DNA of 64,000 nucleotides from Hydractinia symbiolongicarpus (lineage: Eukaryota > Cnidaria > Hydrozoa > Anthoathecata > Hydractiniidae): assembly GCF_029227915.1 (NCBI RefSeq), contig NC_079878.1:34499501-34563500 (forward strand). Direction: 5' to 3'. Numbering within the stretch: the first letter of the stretch is position 1; each line of letters opens with the position of its first letter. Position numbers and translations under genes: made by a program. Below are positions 25,654 through 40,049 of this stretch, piece by piece. The notes beneath the pieces are model-generated. The model did no database searches. It worked only from the letters and a program-made list of their open reading frames with translations, and was not told the origin of the DNA.

Positions 25654-25748
25654 TGATTTCCGGCAATCACGTCAAATTAAGAAGAATGTTATTTCTTAGT
25701 GTCCAATTGTCTCATTTATCACATTTATCCAGCGCCCAGTGTAATCGC
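25654..25748. repeat. Truncated monomer (95 bp)
   Basis: The unit runs normally to CACATTTATC (about 25,729) and then jumps to CAGCGCCCAGTG, which belongs about 280 bp further along a normal unit. The repeat landmark returns after 95 bases in place of 373, so 278 bp are missing. The join shares only a C or so with the alternative side, which suggests end-joining more than unequal exchange in register. It is the only large internal deletion noticed. Confidence 0.9.
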
Positions 25749-26689
25749 TGAGTTCCGGCAATCACGTCAAATTAAGAAGAATGTTATTTCTTAGAGTCCA
25801 ATTGTCTCATTTATCACATTTATCAGGTTACAGTCCAAAGTTTGTTCAATTAAATCCCACAATCAATCGTTTCATTGTTAAAAGCGATGCAATCTAGAAA
25901 TATCAGAAAAATATCGCTAAATACATGTTGGTACGAATATGTGACCCAACTGTTGTAACTGAAACGACTGACACCGTTAGAAAGTCAATAAAATTTAGTT
26001 TTTGAAACTGTCGCTATTTCTACAGCGCCCGAAAACGGATAGGATTGGCCACACAGTAAAGAATGACTTATTTTTCTAAATTGTTAAATGAAGTGCTACC
26101 ACAGCGCCCAGTGTAATCGCCGAGTTCCGGCAATCACGTCAAATAAAGAAGAATGTTATTTCTTAGAGTCCAATTGTTTCATTTATCACATTTATCAGGT
26201 CACATTCCAAGGTTTGTTCAATTAAGTCCCACAGTCAATCGTTTCATTGTTAAAAGCGATGTAATCTAGTAATATCAAAAAAATATCGCTAAATACATGT
26301 TGGTACGAATATGTGACCGAACTGTTGCAACTGAAACGGACTGACACCGTTAGAAAGTCAATGAAATTTAGTTTTTGAAACTGTCACTATTTTTTTAGTG
26401 CCCGATAACGGATAGGATTGGTCCAACAGTAAAGAATGACTTATTTTTCTAAATTGTTAAATGAAGTGCTACCACAGCGCCCAGTGTAATCGCCGAGTTC
26501 CGGCGATCACGTCAAATTAAGAAGAATGTTATTTCTTGGAGTCCAATTGTCTCCTTTATCACATTTATCAGGTCACAGTCCAAAGTTTGTTCAATTAAGT
26601 CCCACAGTCAATCGTTTCATAGTTAAAAGCGATGCAACCTAGTAATATCAGAAAAATATCGCTAAATACATGTTGGTACGAATATGTAA

Positions 26690-29600
26690 CCCAACCGTTG
26701 TAACTCGAGCGGACTGACACCGTTAGAAGGTTAATGAAATGTAGTTTTTGAAATTGTCGCTACTTCTTCAGCGCGCGATAACGGATAGGATTGGTCCCAC
26801 GGTAAAAAATGATTTATTTATCTAAATTTTTAAATGAAGCGCTACCACAGCGCCCAGTGTAATTGCTGACTTCCGGCAATAACGTGAAATTGAAAAGAAT
26901 GTTATTTCTTGGAGTCCAATTGTCTTATTTATCACATTTATGAGGTCACAGTCCGAAGTTAGTTCAATTAAGTCCGACATCAATCGTTTCACTGTTAAAA
27001 GCGATGCAACCTAGTAATATCAGAAAAATATCGCTAAATACATGTTGGTGCGAATATGTAACCCAACCGTTGTAACTCAAGCGGACTGACACGTTAGAAG
27101 TTTAATGAAATGCAGGTTTTGAAACTGTCGCTATTTCTTCAGCGCGCAAAAACGGCTAGGATTGGTCCAACAGTAAAAAATGACTAATTAATATAAATTT
27201 TTAAATGAAGTGCTACCACAACGCCCAGTGTAATCGCTGAGTTCCGGCAATCACGTCAAATTAAGAAGAATGTTATTTCTTAGAGTCCAATTTTCTCATT
27301 TATCACATTTATCAGGTCACATTCCAAAGTTTGTTCAATTAAGTCCCACAGTCAAACGTTTCTTTGTTAAAAGCGATGTAATCTAGTAATATCAGAAAAA
27401 TATCGCTAAATGCATGTTGGTACGAATATGTGACCCAACTGTTGCAACTGAAACGGACTGACACCGTTAGAAAGTCAATGAAATTTAGTTTTTGAAACTG
27501 TCACTATTTTTTCAGTGCCCGATAACGGATAGGATTGGTCCCACAGTAAAAAATGACTTATTTTTCTAAATTGTTAAATGAAGTGCTACCACAGCGCCCA
27601 GTGTAATCGCCGAGTTCCGGCGATCACGTCAAATTAAGAAGAATGTTATTTCTTGGAGTCCAATTGTCTCCTTTATCACATTTATCAGGTCACAGTCCAA
27701 AGTTTGTTCAATTAAGTCCCACAGTCAATCGTTTCATAGTTAAAAGCGATGCAACCTAGTAATATCAGAAAAATATCGCTAAATACATGTTGGTACGAAT
27801 ATGTAACTCAACCGTTGTAAATCGAGCGGACTGACACCGTTAGAAGGTTAATGAAATGCAGGTTTTGAAACTGTCGCTATTTCTTCAGCGCGCAAAAAAC
27901 GGCTAGGATTGGTCCGACAGTAAAAAATGACTAATTAATCTAAATTTTTAAATGAAGTGCTACCACAGCGCCCAGTGTAATCGCTGAGTTCCGGCAATCA
28001 CGTCAAATTAAGAAGAATGTTATTTGTTAGAGTCCAATTGTCTCATTTATCACATTTATCAGCTCACAGTCCAAAGTTTGTTCAATTAAGTCCAAAAATC
28101 AATAGTTTCATTGTTAAAAGCGATGCAATCTAGTAATATGAGAAAAATATCGCTAAATGCATGTTGGTACGAATATGTGACCCAACTGTTGTAACTGAAA
28201 CGGACTGACACTGTAAGAAAGTAAATGAAATTTAGTTTTTGAAACTGTCGCTAATTCTTCATGCCTGATAACGGATAGGATTGGTCCCACAGTAAAGAAT
28301 GACTTATTTTTCTAAATTGTTAAATGAAACGCTACCACAGCGCCCAGTGTAATCGCCGAGTTCCGGTAATCACGTCCAAGTAAGAAGAATGTTATTTCTT
28401 GGAGTCCAATTGGCTCATTTATCACATTTATCAGGTCACAGTCCAAAGTTAGTTCAATTAAGCCCCACAGTCAATCATTTCATAGTTAAAAGTGATGCAA
28501 CCTAGTAATATCAGAAAAATATCGCTGAATACATGTTGGTACGAATATGTCACCCAACCGTTGTAACTCGAGCGGACTGACACCGTTAGAAGGTTAATGA
28601 AATGTACTTTTTGAAATTGTCGCTACTTCTTCAGCGCGCGATAACGGATAGGATTGGTCCCACGGTAAAAAATGATTTATTTATCTAAATTTTTAAATGA
28701 AGCGCTACCACAGCGCCCAGTGTAATTGCTGACTTCCGGCAATAACGTGAAATTGAAAAGAATGTTATTTCTTGGAGTCCAATTGTCTTATTTATCATAT
28801 TTATGAGGTCACAGTTCGAAGTTAGTTCAATTAAGTCCGACATCAATCGTTTCACTGTTAAAAGCGATGCAACCTAGTAATATCAGAAAAATATCGCTAA
28901 ATACATGTTGGTGCGAATATGTAACCCAACCGTTGTAACTCAAGCGGACTGACACGTTAGAAGGTTAATGAAATGCAGGTTTTGAAACTGTCGCTATTTC
29001 TTCAGCGCGCAAAAACGGCTAGGATTGGTCCAACAGTAAAAAATGACTAATTAATCTAAATTTTTAAATGAAGTGCTACCACAACGCCCAGTGTAATCGC
29101 TGAGTTCCGGCAATCACGTCAAATTAAGAAGAATGTTATTTCTTAGAGTCCAATTTTCTCATTTATCACATTTATCAGGTCACATTCCAAAGTTTGTTTA
29201 ATTAAGTCCCACAGTCAATCGTTTCTTTGTTAAAAGCGATGTAATCTAGTAATATCAGAAAAATATCGCTAAATGCATGTTGGTACGAATATGTGACCCA
29301 ACTGTTGCAACTGAAACGGACTGACACCGTTAGAAAGTCAATGAAATTTAGTTTTTGAAACTGTCACTATTTTTTCGGTGCCCGATAACGGATAGGATTG
29401 GTCCCACAGTAAAAAATGACTTATTTTTCTAAATTGTTAAATGAAGTGCTACCACAGCGCCCAGTGTAATCGCCGAGTTCCGGCGATCACGTCAAATTAA
29501 GAAGAATGTTATTTCTTGGAGAGCAATTTTCTCCTTTATCACATTTATCAGGTCACAGTCCAAAGTTTGTTCAATTAAGTCCCACAGTCAATCGTCTCAT

Positions 29601-30415
29601 AGTTAAAAGCGATGCAACCTAGTAATATCAGAAAAATATCGCTAAATACATGTTGGTACGAATATGTAACCCAACCGTTGTAACTCGAGCGGACTGACAC
29701 CGTTAGAAGGTTAATGAAATGCAGGTTTTGAAACTGTCGCTATTTCTTCAGCGCGCAAAAAACGGCTAGGATTGGTCCGACAGTAAAAAATGACTAATTA
29801 ATCTAAATTTTTAAATGAAGTGCTACCACAGCGCCCAGTGTAATCGCTGAGTTCCGGCAATCACGTCAAATTAAGAAGAATGTTATTTGTTAGAGTCCAA
29901 TTGTCTCATTTATCACATTTATCAGCTCACAGTCCAAAGTTTGTTCAATTAAGTCCAAAAATCAACAGTTTCATTGTTAAAAGCGATGCAATCTAGTAAT
30001 ATGAGAAAAATATCGCTAAATAAATGTTGGTACGAATATGTGACCCAACTGTTGTAACTGAAACGGACTGACACTGTAAGAAAGTCAATGAAATTTAGTT
30101 TTTGAAACTGTCGCTAATTCTTCATGCCTGATAACGGATAGGATTGGTCCCACAGTAAAGAATGACTTATTTTTCTAAATTGTTAAATGAAACGCTACCA
30201 CAGCGCCCAGTGTAATCGCCGAGTTCCGGTAATCACGTCAAAGTAAGAAGAATGTTATTTCTTGGAGTCCAATTGGCTCATTTATCACATTTATCAGGTC
30301 ACAGTCCAAATTTAGTTCAATTAAGCCCCACAGTCAATCGTTTCATAGTTAAAAGTGATGCAACCTAGTAATATCAGAAAAATATCGCTAAATACATGTT
30401 GGTACGAATATGTCA
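26690..30415. repeat. 5-mer higher-order repeat, 1,863 bp, two copies
   Basis: About 26,690-28,552 and 28,553-30,415. Matching private variants at 1,863-bp spacing include AATAACGTGAAATTGAAAAG, AGTCCGACATCAATCG, the CAACGCCCAG unit, TTTCTTTGTTAAAAGCGATG, TTATTTGTTAGAGTCC (28,021 and 29,884), CAGCTCACAGTCC and TTCATGCCTGATAACGG. Both edges lie within bases 194-202 of the monomer, by the last and first differing bases (GTAACCC against GTCACCC, CAACC against CAACT). Confidence 0.85.
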
Positions 30416-33400
30416 CCCAACTGTTGTAACTAAATTGGACTCACACCGTTAGAAAGACAATGAAATTTAGTTTTTGAAACTGTCGCTATTTCTTCAGCGC
30501 CCGATAACGGATAGGATTGGTGCCACAGTAAAGAATGACTTATTTTTCTAAATTGTTAATTAAAGCGCTACCACAGCGCCCAGTGCAATCGCCGAGTTCC
30601 GGCAATCAAGTCAAATGAAGAAGAATGTTATTTCTTGGAGTCCAATTCTCTTCTTTATCACATTTATCACGTCACAGTCCAAAGTTTGTTCAATTAAGTC
30701 CCACAGTCAATCGTTTCATAGTTAAAAGCGATGCAACCTAGTAATATCACAAAAATATCGCTAAATACATGTTGGTACGAATATGTGACCCAACTGTTGT
30801 AACTGAAATGGACGGACACCGTTAGAAAGTCAATGAAATTTAGTTTTTAAAACTGTCGCTATTTCTTCAGCGCCCGATAACGGATAGGATTGGTCCCACA
30901 GTAAAGAATGACTGATTTTCCTAAATTGTTAAATGAAGCGCTACCACAGCGCCCAGTGTAATCGCCGAGTGCCGGCAATCACGTCAAATTAAGAAGAATG
31001 TTATTTCTTGGAGTCCAATTGTCTCATTTATCACATTTATCAGGTCACAGTCCAACGTTTGTTCAATTAAGTCCCACAGTCAATCGTTTCATAGTTAAAA
31101 GCGATGCAACCTAGTAATATCAGAAAAATATCGCTAAATACATGTTGGTACGAATATGTGACCCAACTGTTGTAACTGAAATGGACGGACACCGTTAGAA
31201 AGTCAATGAAATTTAGTTTTTAAAACTGTCGCTATTTCTTCAGCGCCCGATAACGGATAGGATTGGTCCCACAGTAAAGAATGACTTATTTTTCTAAATT
31301 GTTAAATGAAGCGCTACCACAGCGCCCAGTGTAATCGCCGAGTTCCAGCAATCACGTCAAATTAAGAAGAATGTTATTTCTTGGAGTCCAATTGTCTCAT
31401 TTATCACATTTATCAGGTCACAGTCCAAAGTTAGTTCAATTAAGTCCCACAGTCAATCGTTTCATTGTTAAAAGCGATGCAACCTAGTACTATAAAAAAT
31501 ATCGCTAAATACATGTTGGTACGACTATGTGACCCAACCGTTGTAACTCAAACGGACTGACACCGTTAGAAAGTCAATGAAATGCAGTTTTTGAAACTGA
31601 CGCCATTTCTTCAGCGCGCGATGAGGGCTAGGATTGGTCCCACAGTAAAAAATGAATTATTAATCTAAGTTTTTAAATGAAGCGCTACCACAGCGTCCAG
31701 TGTAATCGCTGAGTTCCGGCAATCATGTCAAATTAAGAAGAATGTTATTTCTTGGAGTCCAATTGTCTCCTTTATCACATTTATCAGGTCACAGTCCAAA
31801 GGTTGTTCAATTAAGTCCCACTGTCAATCGTTTCATAGGTAAAAGCGATGCAACCTAGTAATATCAAAAAAATATCGCTAAATACATGTTGGTACGAATA
31901 TGTGACCCAACCGTTGTAACTCGAGCGGACTGACACCGTTAGAAGGTTAATTAAATGCAGGTTTTGAAACTGTCGCTATTTCTTCAGCGCGCAAAAAACG
32001 GCTAGGATTGGTCCGACAGTAAAAAATGACTAATTAATCTAAATTTTTAAATGAAGTGCTACCACAGCGCCCAGTGTAATCGCTGAGTTCCGGCAATCAC
32101 GTCAAATTAAGAAGAATGTTATTTGTTAGAGTCCAATTGTCTCATTTATCACATTTATCAGCTCACAGTCCAAAGTTTGTTCAATTAAGTCCAAAAATCA
32201 ACAGTTTCATTGTTAAAAGCGATGCAATCTAGTAATATGAGAAAAATATCGCTAAATACATGTTGGTACGAATATGTGACCCAACTGTTGTAACTGAAAC
32301 GGACTGACACTGTAAGAAAGTCAATGAAATTTAGTTTTTGAAACTGTCGCTAATTCTTCATGCCTGATAACGGATAGGATTGGTCCCACAGTAAAGAATG
32401 ACTTATTTTTCTAAATTGTTAAATGAAACGCTACCACAGCGCCCAGTGTAATCGCCGAGTTCCGGTAATCACGTCAAAGTAAGAAGAATGTTATTTCTTG
32501 GAGTCCAATTGGCTCATTTATCACATTTATCAGGTCACAGTCCAAAGTTAGTTCAATTAAGCCCCACAGTCAATCGTTTCATAGTTAAAAGTGATGCAAC
32601 CTAGTAATATCAGAAAAATATCGCTGAATACATGTTGGTACGAATATGTCACCCAACTGTTGTAACTAAATTGGACTCACACCGTTAGAAAGACAATGAA
32701 ATTTAGTTTTTGAAACTGTCGCTATTTCTTCAGCGCCCGATAACGGATAGGATTGGTGCCACAGTAAAGAATGACTTATTTTTCTAAATTGTTAATTAAA
32801 GCGCTACCACAGCGCCCAGTGCAATCGCCGAGTGCCGGCAATCAAGTCAAATGAAGAAGAATGTTATTTCTTGGAGTCCAATTCTCTTCTTTATCACATT
32901 TATCACGTCACAGTCCAAAGTTTGTTCAATTAAGTCCCACAGTCAATCGTTTCATAGTTAAAAGCGATGCAACCTAGTAATATCACAAAAATATCGCTAA
33001 ATACATGTTGGTACGAATATGTGACCCAACTGTTGTAACTGAAATGGACGGACACCGTTAGAAAGTCAATGAAATTTAGTTTTTAAAACTGTCGCTATTT
33101 CTTCAGCGCCCGATAACGGATAGGATTGGTCCCACAGTAAAAAATGACTGATTTTCCTAAATTGTTAAATGAAGCGCTACCACAGCGCCCAGTGTAATCG
33201 CCGAGTACCGGCAATCACGTCAAATTAAGAAGAATGTTATTTCTTGGAGTCCAATTGTCTCATTTATCACATTTATCAGGTCACAGTCCAAAGTTTGTTC
33301 AATTAAGTCCCACAGTCAATCGTTTCATAGTTAAAAGCGATGCAACCTAGTAATATCAGAAAAATATCGCTAAATACATGTTGGTACGAATATGTGACCC

Positions 33401-34151
33401 AACTGTTGTAACTGAAATGGACGGACACCGTTAGAAAGTCAATGAAATTTAGTTTTTAAAACTGTCGCTATTTCTTCAGCGCCCGATAACGGATAGGATT
33501 GGTCCCACAGTAAAGAATGACTTATTTTCCTAAATTGTTAAATGAAGCGCTACCACAGCGCCCAGTGTAATCGCCGAGTTCCAGCAATCACGTCAAATTA
33601 AGAAGAATGTTATTTCTTGGATTCCAATTGTCTCATTTATCACATTTATCAGGTCACAGTCCAAAGTTAGTTCAATTAAGTCCCACAGTCAATCGTTTCA
33701 TTGTTAAAAGCGATGCAACCTAGTACTATAAAAAATATCGCTAAATACATGTTGGTACGAGTAGGTGATCCAACCGTTGTAACTCAAACGGACTGACACC
33801 GTTAGAAAGTCAATGAAATGCAGTTTTTGAAACTGTCGCCATTTCTTCAGCGCGCGATGAGGGCTAGGATTGGTCCCACAGTAAAAAATGAATTATTAAT
33901 CTAAGTTTTTAAATGAAGCGCTACCACAGCGCCCAGTGTAATCGCTGAGTTCCGGCAATCATGTCAAATTAAGAAGAATGTTATTTCCTGGAGTCCAATT
34001 GTCTCCTTTATCACATTTATCAGGTCACAGTCCAAAGTTTGTTCAATTAAGTCCCACTGTCAATCGTTTCATAGGTAAAAGCGATGCAACCTAGTAATAT
34101 CAAAAAAATATCGCTAAATACATGTTGGTACGAATATGTGACCCAACCGTT
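29680..34151. repeat. 6-mer higher-order repeat, 2,236 bp, two copies
   Basis: About 29,680-31,915 and 31,916-34,151. TTATTTGTTAGAG (29,884 and 32,120), CTCTTCTTTATC followed by TATCACGTCAC (near 30,648 and 32,884), ATTGTTAATTAAAGCGC, GAAATGGACGGACACC and CTAGTACTATAAAAAATATCG all recur at 2,236 bp. It overlaps the second copy of the preceding 5-mer, so the two events are nested: the 5-mer came first and was then partly re-duplicated. The edge lies within bases 195-212 of the monomer. Confidence 0.85.
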
Positions 34152-36520
34152 GTAACTCAAATGGACTGACAACGTTAAAAAGTCAATGAAATGCAGGTAT
34201 TGAAACTGTCGCTTTTTCTTCAGCGTGCGATAACGGCTAGGATGGGTCCGACAGTAAAAAATGACTAATTAATCTAAATTTTTAAATGAAGTGCTACCAC
34301 AGCGCCCAGTGTAATAACCGAGTTCCGGCAATCACTTCAAATTAAGAAGAATGTTATTTCTTGGAATCCAATTGTCTCATTTATCACATTTATCAGGTCA
34401 CAGTCCAAAGTTAGTTCAATTAAGTCCCACAGTCAATCGTTTCATAGTTAAAAGCGATGCAACCTAGTAATATCAAAAAAATATCGCTAAATACATGTTG
34501 GTACGAATATGTGACGCAACCGTTGTAACTGAAGCGTATTGATACCGTTAGAAAGTCAATGAAATGTAGATTTTGAAACTGTCGCTATTTCTTCAGCGCG
34601 CGATAACGGCGAGGATTGGTCCCACAGTAAAGAATGACTTATTTTTCTAAATTGTTAAATGAAGCGCTACCACAGCGCCCAGTGTAATCGCTGAGTTCCG
34701 GCAATCACGTCAATTTAAGAAGAACGTCATTTCTTTAACTCCAATTGTCCCATTTATCACATTTATCAGGTCACAGTCCAAAGTTAGTTCAATTAAGTCC
34801 CACAGTCAATCGTTTCATTGTTAAAGGCAAAGCAACCTAGTAATATCAGAAAAATATCGCTAAATACAAGTTGGTACGAATATGTGACCAAAGTGTTGTA
34901 ACTGAAATGGACTGACACCGTTAGAAAGTCAATGAAATTTAGTTTTTGAAACTGTCGCTATTTCTTCAGCGCCCGATAACTGATAGTATTGGTCCCACAG
35001 TAAAGAATGACTTATTTTTCTAAATTGTTAAATGAAGCGCTACCACAGCGCCCAGTGTAATCGCCGAGTTCCAGCAATCACGTCAAATTAAGAAGAATGT
35101 TACTTCTTGGAGTCCAATTGTCTCATTTATCACATTTATCAGGTCACAGTCCAAAGTTAGTTCAATTAAGTCCCACAGTCAATCGTTTCATTGTTAAAAG
35201 CGATGCAACCTAGTACTATAAAAAATATCGCTAAATACATGTTGGTACGAGTATGTGACCCAACCGTTGTAACTCAAACGGACTGACACCGTTAGAAAGT
35301 CAATGAAATGCAGTTTTTGAAACTGTCGCCATTTCTTCAGCGCGCGATGAGGGCTAGGATTGGTCCCACAGTAAAAAATGAATTATTAATCTAAGTTTTT
35401 AAATGAAGCGCTACCACAGCGCCCAGTGAAATCGCTGAGTTCCGGCAATCATGTCAAATTAAGAAGAATGTTATTTCTTGGAGTCCAATTGTCTCCTTTA
35501 TCACATTTATCAGGTCACAGTCCAAAGTTTGTTCAATTAAGTCCCACTGTCAATCGTTTCATAGGTAAAAGCGATGCAACCTAGTAATATCAAAAAAATA
35601 TCGCTAAATACATGTTGGTACGAATATGTGACCCAACTGTTGTAACTCAAATGGACTGACAACGTTAAAAAGTCAATGAAATGCAGGTTTTGAAACTGTC
35701 GCTTTTTCTTCAGCGTGCGATAACGGCTAGGATGGGTCCGACAGTAAAAAATGACTAATTAATCTAAATTTTTAAATGAAGTGCTACCACAGCGCCCAGT
35801 GTAAGAACCGAGTTCCGGCAATCACTTCAAATTAAGAAGAATGTTATTTCTTGGAATCCAATTGTCTCATTTATCACATTTATCAGGTCACAGTCCAAAG
35901 TTAGTTCAATTAAGTCCCACAGTCAATCGTTTCATAGTTAAAAGCGAGGCAACCTAGTAATATCAGAAAAATATCGCTAAATACATGTTGGTACGAATAT
36001 GTGACGCAACCGTTGTAACTGAAGCGTATTGATACCGTTAGAAAGTCAATGAAATGTAGATTTTGAAACTGTCGCTATTTCTTCAGCGCGCGATAACGGC
36101 GAGGATTGGTCCCACAGTAAAGAATGACTTATTTTTCTAAATTGTTAAATGAAGCGCTACCACAGCGCCCAGTGTAATCGCTGAGGTCCGGCAATCACGT
36201 CAATTTAAGAAGAATGTTATTTCTTTAACTCCAATTGTCCCATTTATCACATTTATCAGGTCACAGTCCAAAGTTAGTTCAATTAAGTCCCACAGTCAAT
36301 CGTTTCATTGTTAAAGGCGATGCAACCTAGTAATATCAGAAAAATATCGCTAAATAGAAGTTGGTACGAATATGTGACCGAAGTGTTGTAACTGAAATGG
36401 ACTGACACCGTTAGAAAGTCAATGAAATTTAGTTTTTGAAACTGTCGCTATTTCTTCAGCGCCCGATAACTGATAGTATTGGTCCCACAGTAAAGAATGA
36501 CTTATTTTTGTAAATTGTTA
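33540..36520. repeat. 4-mer higher-order repeat, 1,490 bp, two copies
   Basis: About 33,540-35,029 and 35,030-36,520. Shared markers at 1,490 bp are CTATAAAAAATATCG (33,724 and 35,214), GACAACGTTAAAAAGTC (34,168 and 35,658), AATCACTTCAAATTAAG, GAAGCGTATTGATACC, TTTCTTTAACTCC and AACTGATAGTATTGG. Small differences separate the copies (TGTAATAACC against TGTAAGAACC, AAAGCGATGC against AAAGCGAGGC). Confidence 0.8.
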
Positions 36521-36759
36521 AATGAAGCGCTACCACAGCGCCCAGTGTAATCGCTGAGTTCCGGGAATCACGTCAAATTAAGACGAATTTTATTTCTTGG
36601 AATCCAATTGTCTCAATTATCACATTTATCAGGTCACAGTCCAAAGTTAGTTCTATTAAGTCCCACAGTCAATCGTTTCATTGTTAAAACCGATGCCACC
36701 TACCAATATCAAAAAAATATCGCTAAATACATGTTGGTACGAATATGTGACCCAACTGT

Positions 36760-38912
36760 TGTAACTCAAATGGACTGACAACGTTAAAAAGTCTATGAAA
36801 TGCAGGTTTTGAAACTGTCGCTATTTCTTCAGCGTGCGATAACGGATAGGATGGGTCCGACAGTAAAAAATGACTAATTAATCTAAATTTTTAAATGAAG
36901 TGCTACCACAGCGCCCTGTGTAATAACCGAGTTCCAGCAATCACGCCAAATTAAGAAGAATGTTATTTCTTGGAATCCAATTGTCTCATTTATCACATTT
37001 ATCAGGTCACAGTCCAAAGTTAGTTCCATTAAGTCCCACAGTCAATCGTTTCATTGTTAAAACCGATGCAATCTAGTACTATCAAAAAATATCGCTAAAT
37101 ACATGTTGGTACGAGTATGTGACCCAAGCGTTGTAACTAAAACGGCCTGACACCGTTAGAAAGTCAATGAAATGAAGTTTTTGAAACTGTCACCATTTCT
37201 TCAGCGCGCGATAAGGGCTAGGATTGGTCCCACAGTAAAAAATGACTTATTAATCTAAGTTTTTAGATGAAGCGCTACCCCAGCGCCAAGTGTAATTGCT
37301 GAGTTCCAGCAATCATGTCAAATTAAGAAGAATGTTATTTCTTGGAGTCCAATTGTCTCCTTTATCACATTTATAAGGTCACAGTCCAAAGTTTGTTTAA
37401 TTAAGTCCCACAGTCAATCGTTTCATAGTTAAAAGTGATGCAACCTAGTAATATCAGAAAAATATCGCTGAATACATGTTGGTACGAATATGTCACCCAA
37501 CTGTTGTAACTGAATTGGACTGACACCGTTAGAAAGTCAATGAAATTTAGTTTTTGAAACTGTCGCTATTTCTTCAGCGCCCGATAACGGATAGGATTGG
37601 TGCCACAGTAAAGAATGACTTATTTTTCTAAATTGTTAAATCAAGCGCTACCACAGCGCCCAGTGCAATCGCCGAGTTCCGGCAATCACGTAAAATGAAG
37701 AAGAATGTTATTTCTTGGAGTCCAATTCTCTCCTTTATCACATTTATCAGGTCACAGTCCAAAGTTTGTTCAATTAAGTCCCACAGTCAATCGTTTCATT
37801 GTTAAAGGCGATGCAACCTAGTAATATCAGAAAAATATCGCTAAATACAAGTTGGTACGAATATGTGACCCAACTGTTGTAACTGAAATGGACTGACAAC
37901 GTTAAAAAGTCTATGAAATGCAGGTTTTGAAACTGTCGCTATTTCTTCAGCGTGCGATAACGGTTAGGATGGGTCCGACAGTAAAAAATGACTAATTAAT
38001 CTAAATTTTTAAATGAAGTGCTACCACAGCGCCCAGTGTAATAACTGAGTTCCGGCAATCACGACAAATTAAGAAGAATGTTATTTCTTGGAATCCAATT
38101 GTCTCATTTATCACATTTATCAGGTCACAGTCCAAAGTTAGTTCAATTAAGTCCCACAGTAAATCGTTTCATTGTTAAAACCGATGCAATCTAGTACTAT
38201 CAAAAAATATCGCTAAATACATGTTGGTACGAGTATGTGACCCAAGCGTTGTAACTCAAACGGCCTGACGCCGTTAGAAAGTCAATGAAATGCAGTTTTT
38301 GAAACTGTCGCCATTTCTTCAGCGCGCGATAAGGGCTAGGATTGGTCCCACAGTAAAAAATGACTTATTAATCTAAGTTTTAAGATGAAGCGCTACCACA
38401 ACGCCCAGTGTAATTTCTGAGTTCCGGCAATCATGTCAAATTAAGAAGAATGTTATTTCTTGGAGTCCAATTGTCTCCTTTATCACATTTATCAGGTCAC
38501 AGTCCAAAGTTTGTTTAATTAAGTCCCACAGTCAATCGTTTCATAGTTCAAAGTGATGCAACCTAGTAATATCAGAAAAATATCGCTGAATACATGTTGG
38601 TACGAATATGTCACCCAACTGTTGTAACTGAATTGGACTGACACCGTTAGAAAGTCAATGAAATTTAGTTTTTGAAACTGTCGCTATTTCTTCAGCGCCC
38701 GATAACGGATAGGATTGGTGCCACAGTAAAGAATGACTTATTTTTCTAAATTGTTAAATGAAGCGCTACCACAGCGCCCAGTGCAATCGCCGAGTTCCGG
38801 CAATCACGTAAAATGAAGAAGAATGTTATTTCTTGGAGTCCAATTCTCTCCTTTATCACATTTATCAGGTCACAGTCCAAAGTTTGTTCAATTAAGTCCC
38901 ACAGTCAATCGT
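36760..38912. repeat. 3-mer higher-order repeat, about 1,118 bp
   Basis: About 36,760-37,790 matches about 37,878-38,912. Shared markers are GACAACGTTAAAAAGTCTATG (36,777 and 37,895, given here in part), AAACCGATGCAATCTAGTAC, CAAGCGTTGTAACT, AGTGATGCAACC with CGCTGAATAC, and AATCACGTAAAATGAAG. After base 124 of the fourth unit the copies part (CATTGTTAAAGG against CATAGTTTAAAG). Confidence 0.75.
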
Positions 38913-40049
38913 TTCATAGTTTAAAGCGATGCAACCTAGTAATTTGAGAAAATTATCGGTAAATACATGTTGGTACGAATATGTGACTTAACTGTTGTAA
39001 CTGAAACGGACTGACACCGTTAGAAAGTCAATGAAATTTAGTTTTTGAAACTGTCGCTATTTCTTCAGCGCCCGATAACGGATAGGATTGGTCCCACAGT
39101 AAAGAATGACTTATTTTTCTAAATTGTTAAATGAAGCGCTACCACAGCGCCCAGTGTAATCGCCGAGTTCCGGCAATCACGTCAAATTAAGAAGAATGTT
39201 ATTTCTTGGAGTCCAATTGTCTCATTTATCACATTTATCAGGTCACAGTCCAAAGTTTGTTCAATTAAGTCCCACAGTCAATGGTTTCATAGTTAAAAGC
39301 GATGCAACCTAGTAATATCAGAAAAATATTGCTAAATACATGTTGGTACGAATATGTGACCCAACTGTTGTAACTGAAACTGACTGACACCGTTAGAAAG
39401 TCATAAAAAAATATAGTTTTTGAAACTGTCGCTACTTCTTCAGCGCCCGATAACGGATAGGATTTGTCCCACATTAAAAATTGAATTATTAATCTAAGTT
39501 TTTAAATGAAGCGCTACCACAGCGCCCAGTGTAATCGCTGAGTTCCGGCAATCATGTCAAATTAAGAAGAATGTTATTTCTTGGAGTCCGATTTTCTCAT
39601 TTATCACATTTATTAGGTCACAGTCCAAAGTTTGTTCAATTAAGTCCCACAGTCAATCGTTTCACTGTTAAGAACGATGCAACCTAGTAATATCAAAAAA
39701 TATCGCTAAATACAGGTTGGTACGAATATGTGACCCAACCGTTGTAACTCAAACGGACTGACACCGTTAGAAAGTCAATGAAATGCAGTTCTTGAGACTG
39801 TCTCTATTTTTTCAGCACACGATAACGGCTAGGATTGGTCCCACAGTAAAAAATGACTTATTAATCTAAATTTTTAAATGGAGCGCTACCACAGCGCCAA
39901 GTGTAATCGCTGAGTGTCGGCAATCATATCAAATTAAGAAGAATGTTATTTCTTGGAGTCCAATTGTCTCCTTTACCACAAATATCAGGTCACAGTCCAA
40001 AGTTTGTTCAATTAAGTCCCACAGTCAATCGTTTCATAATTAAAAGAGA

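Noticed and set aside
39265-39474. 69-codon reverse-strand open frame, with near-identical versions at 45,597, 51,932 and 63,113
   Set aside because: These are units of one monomer family that happen to lack stops over about 200 bases. The similarity follows from repeat copying, and related units are broken by stops and indels.
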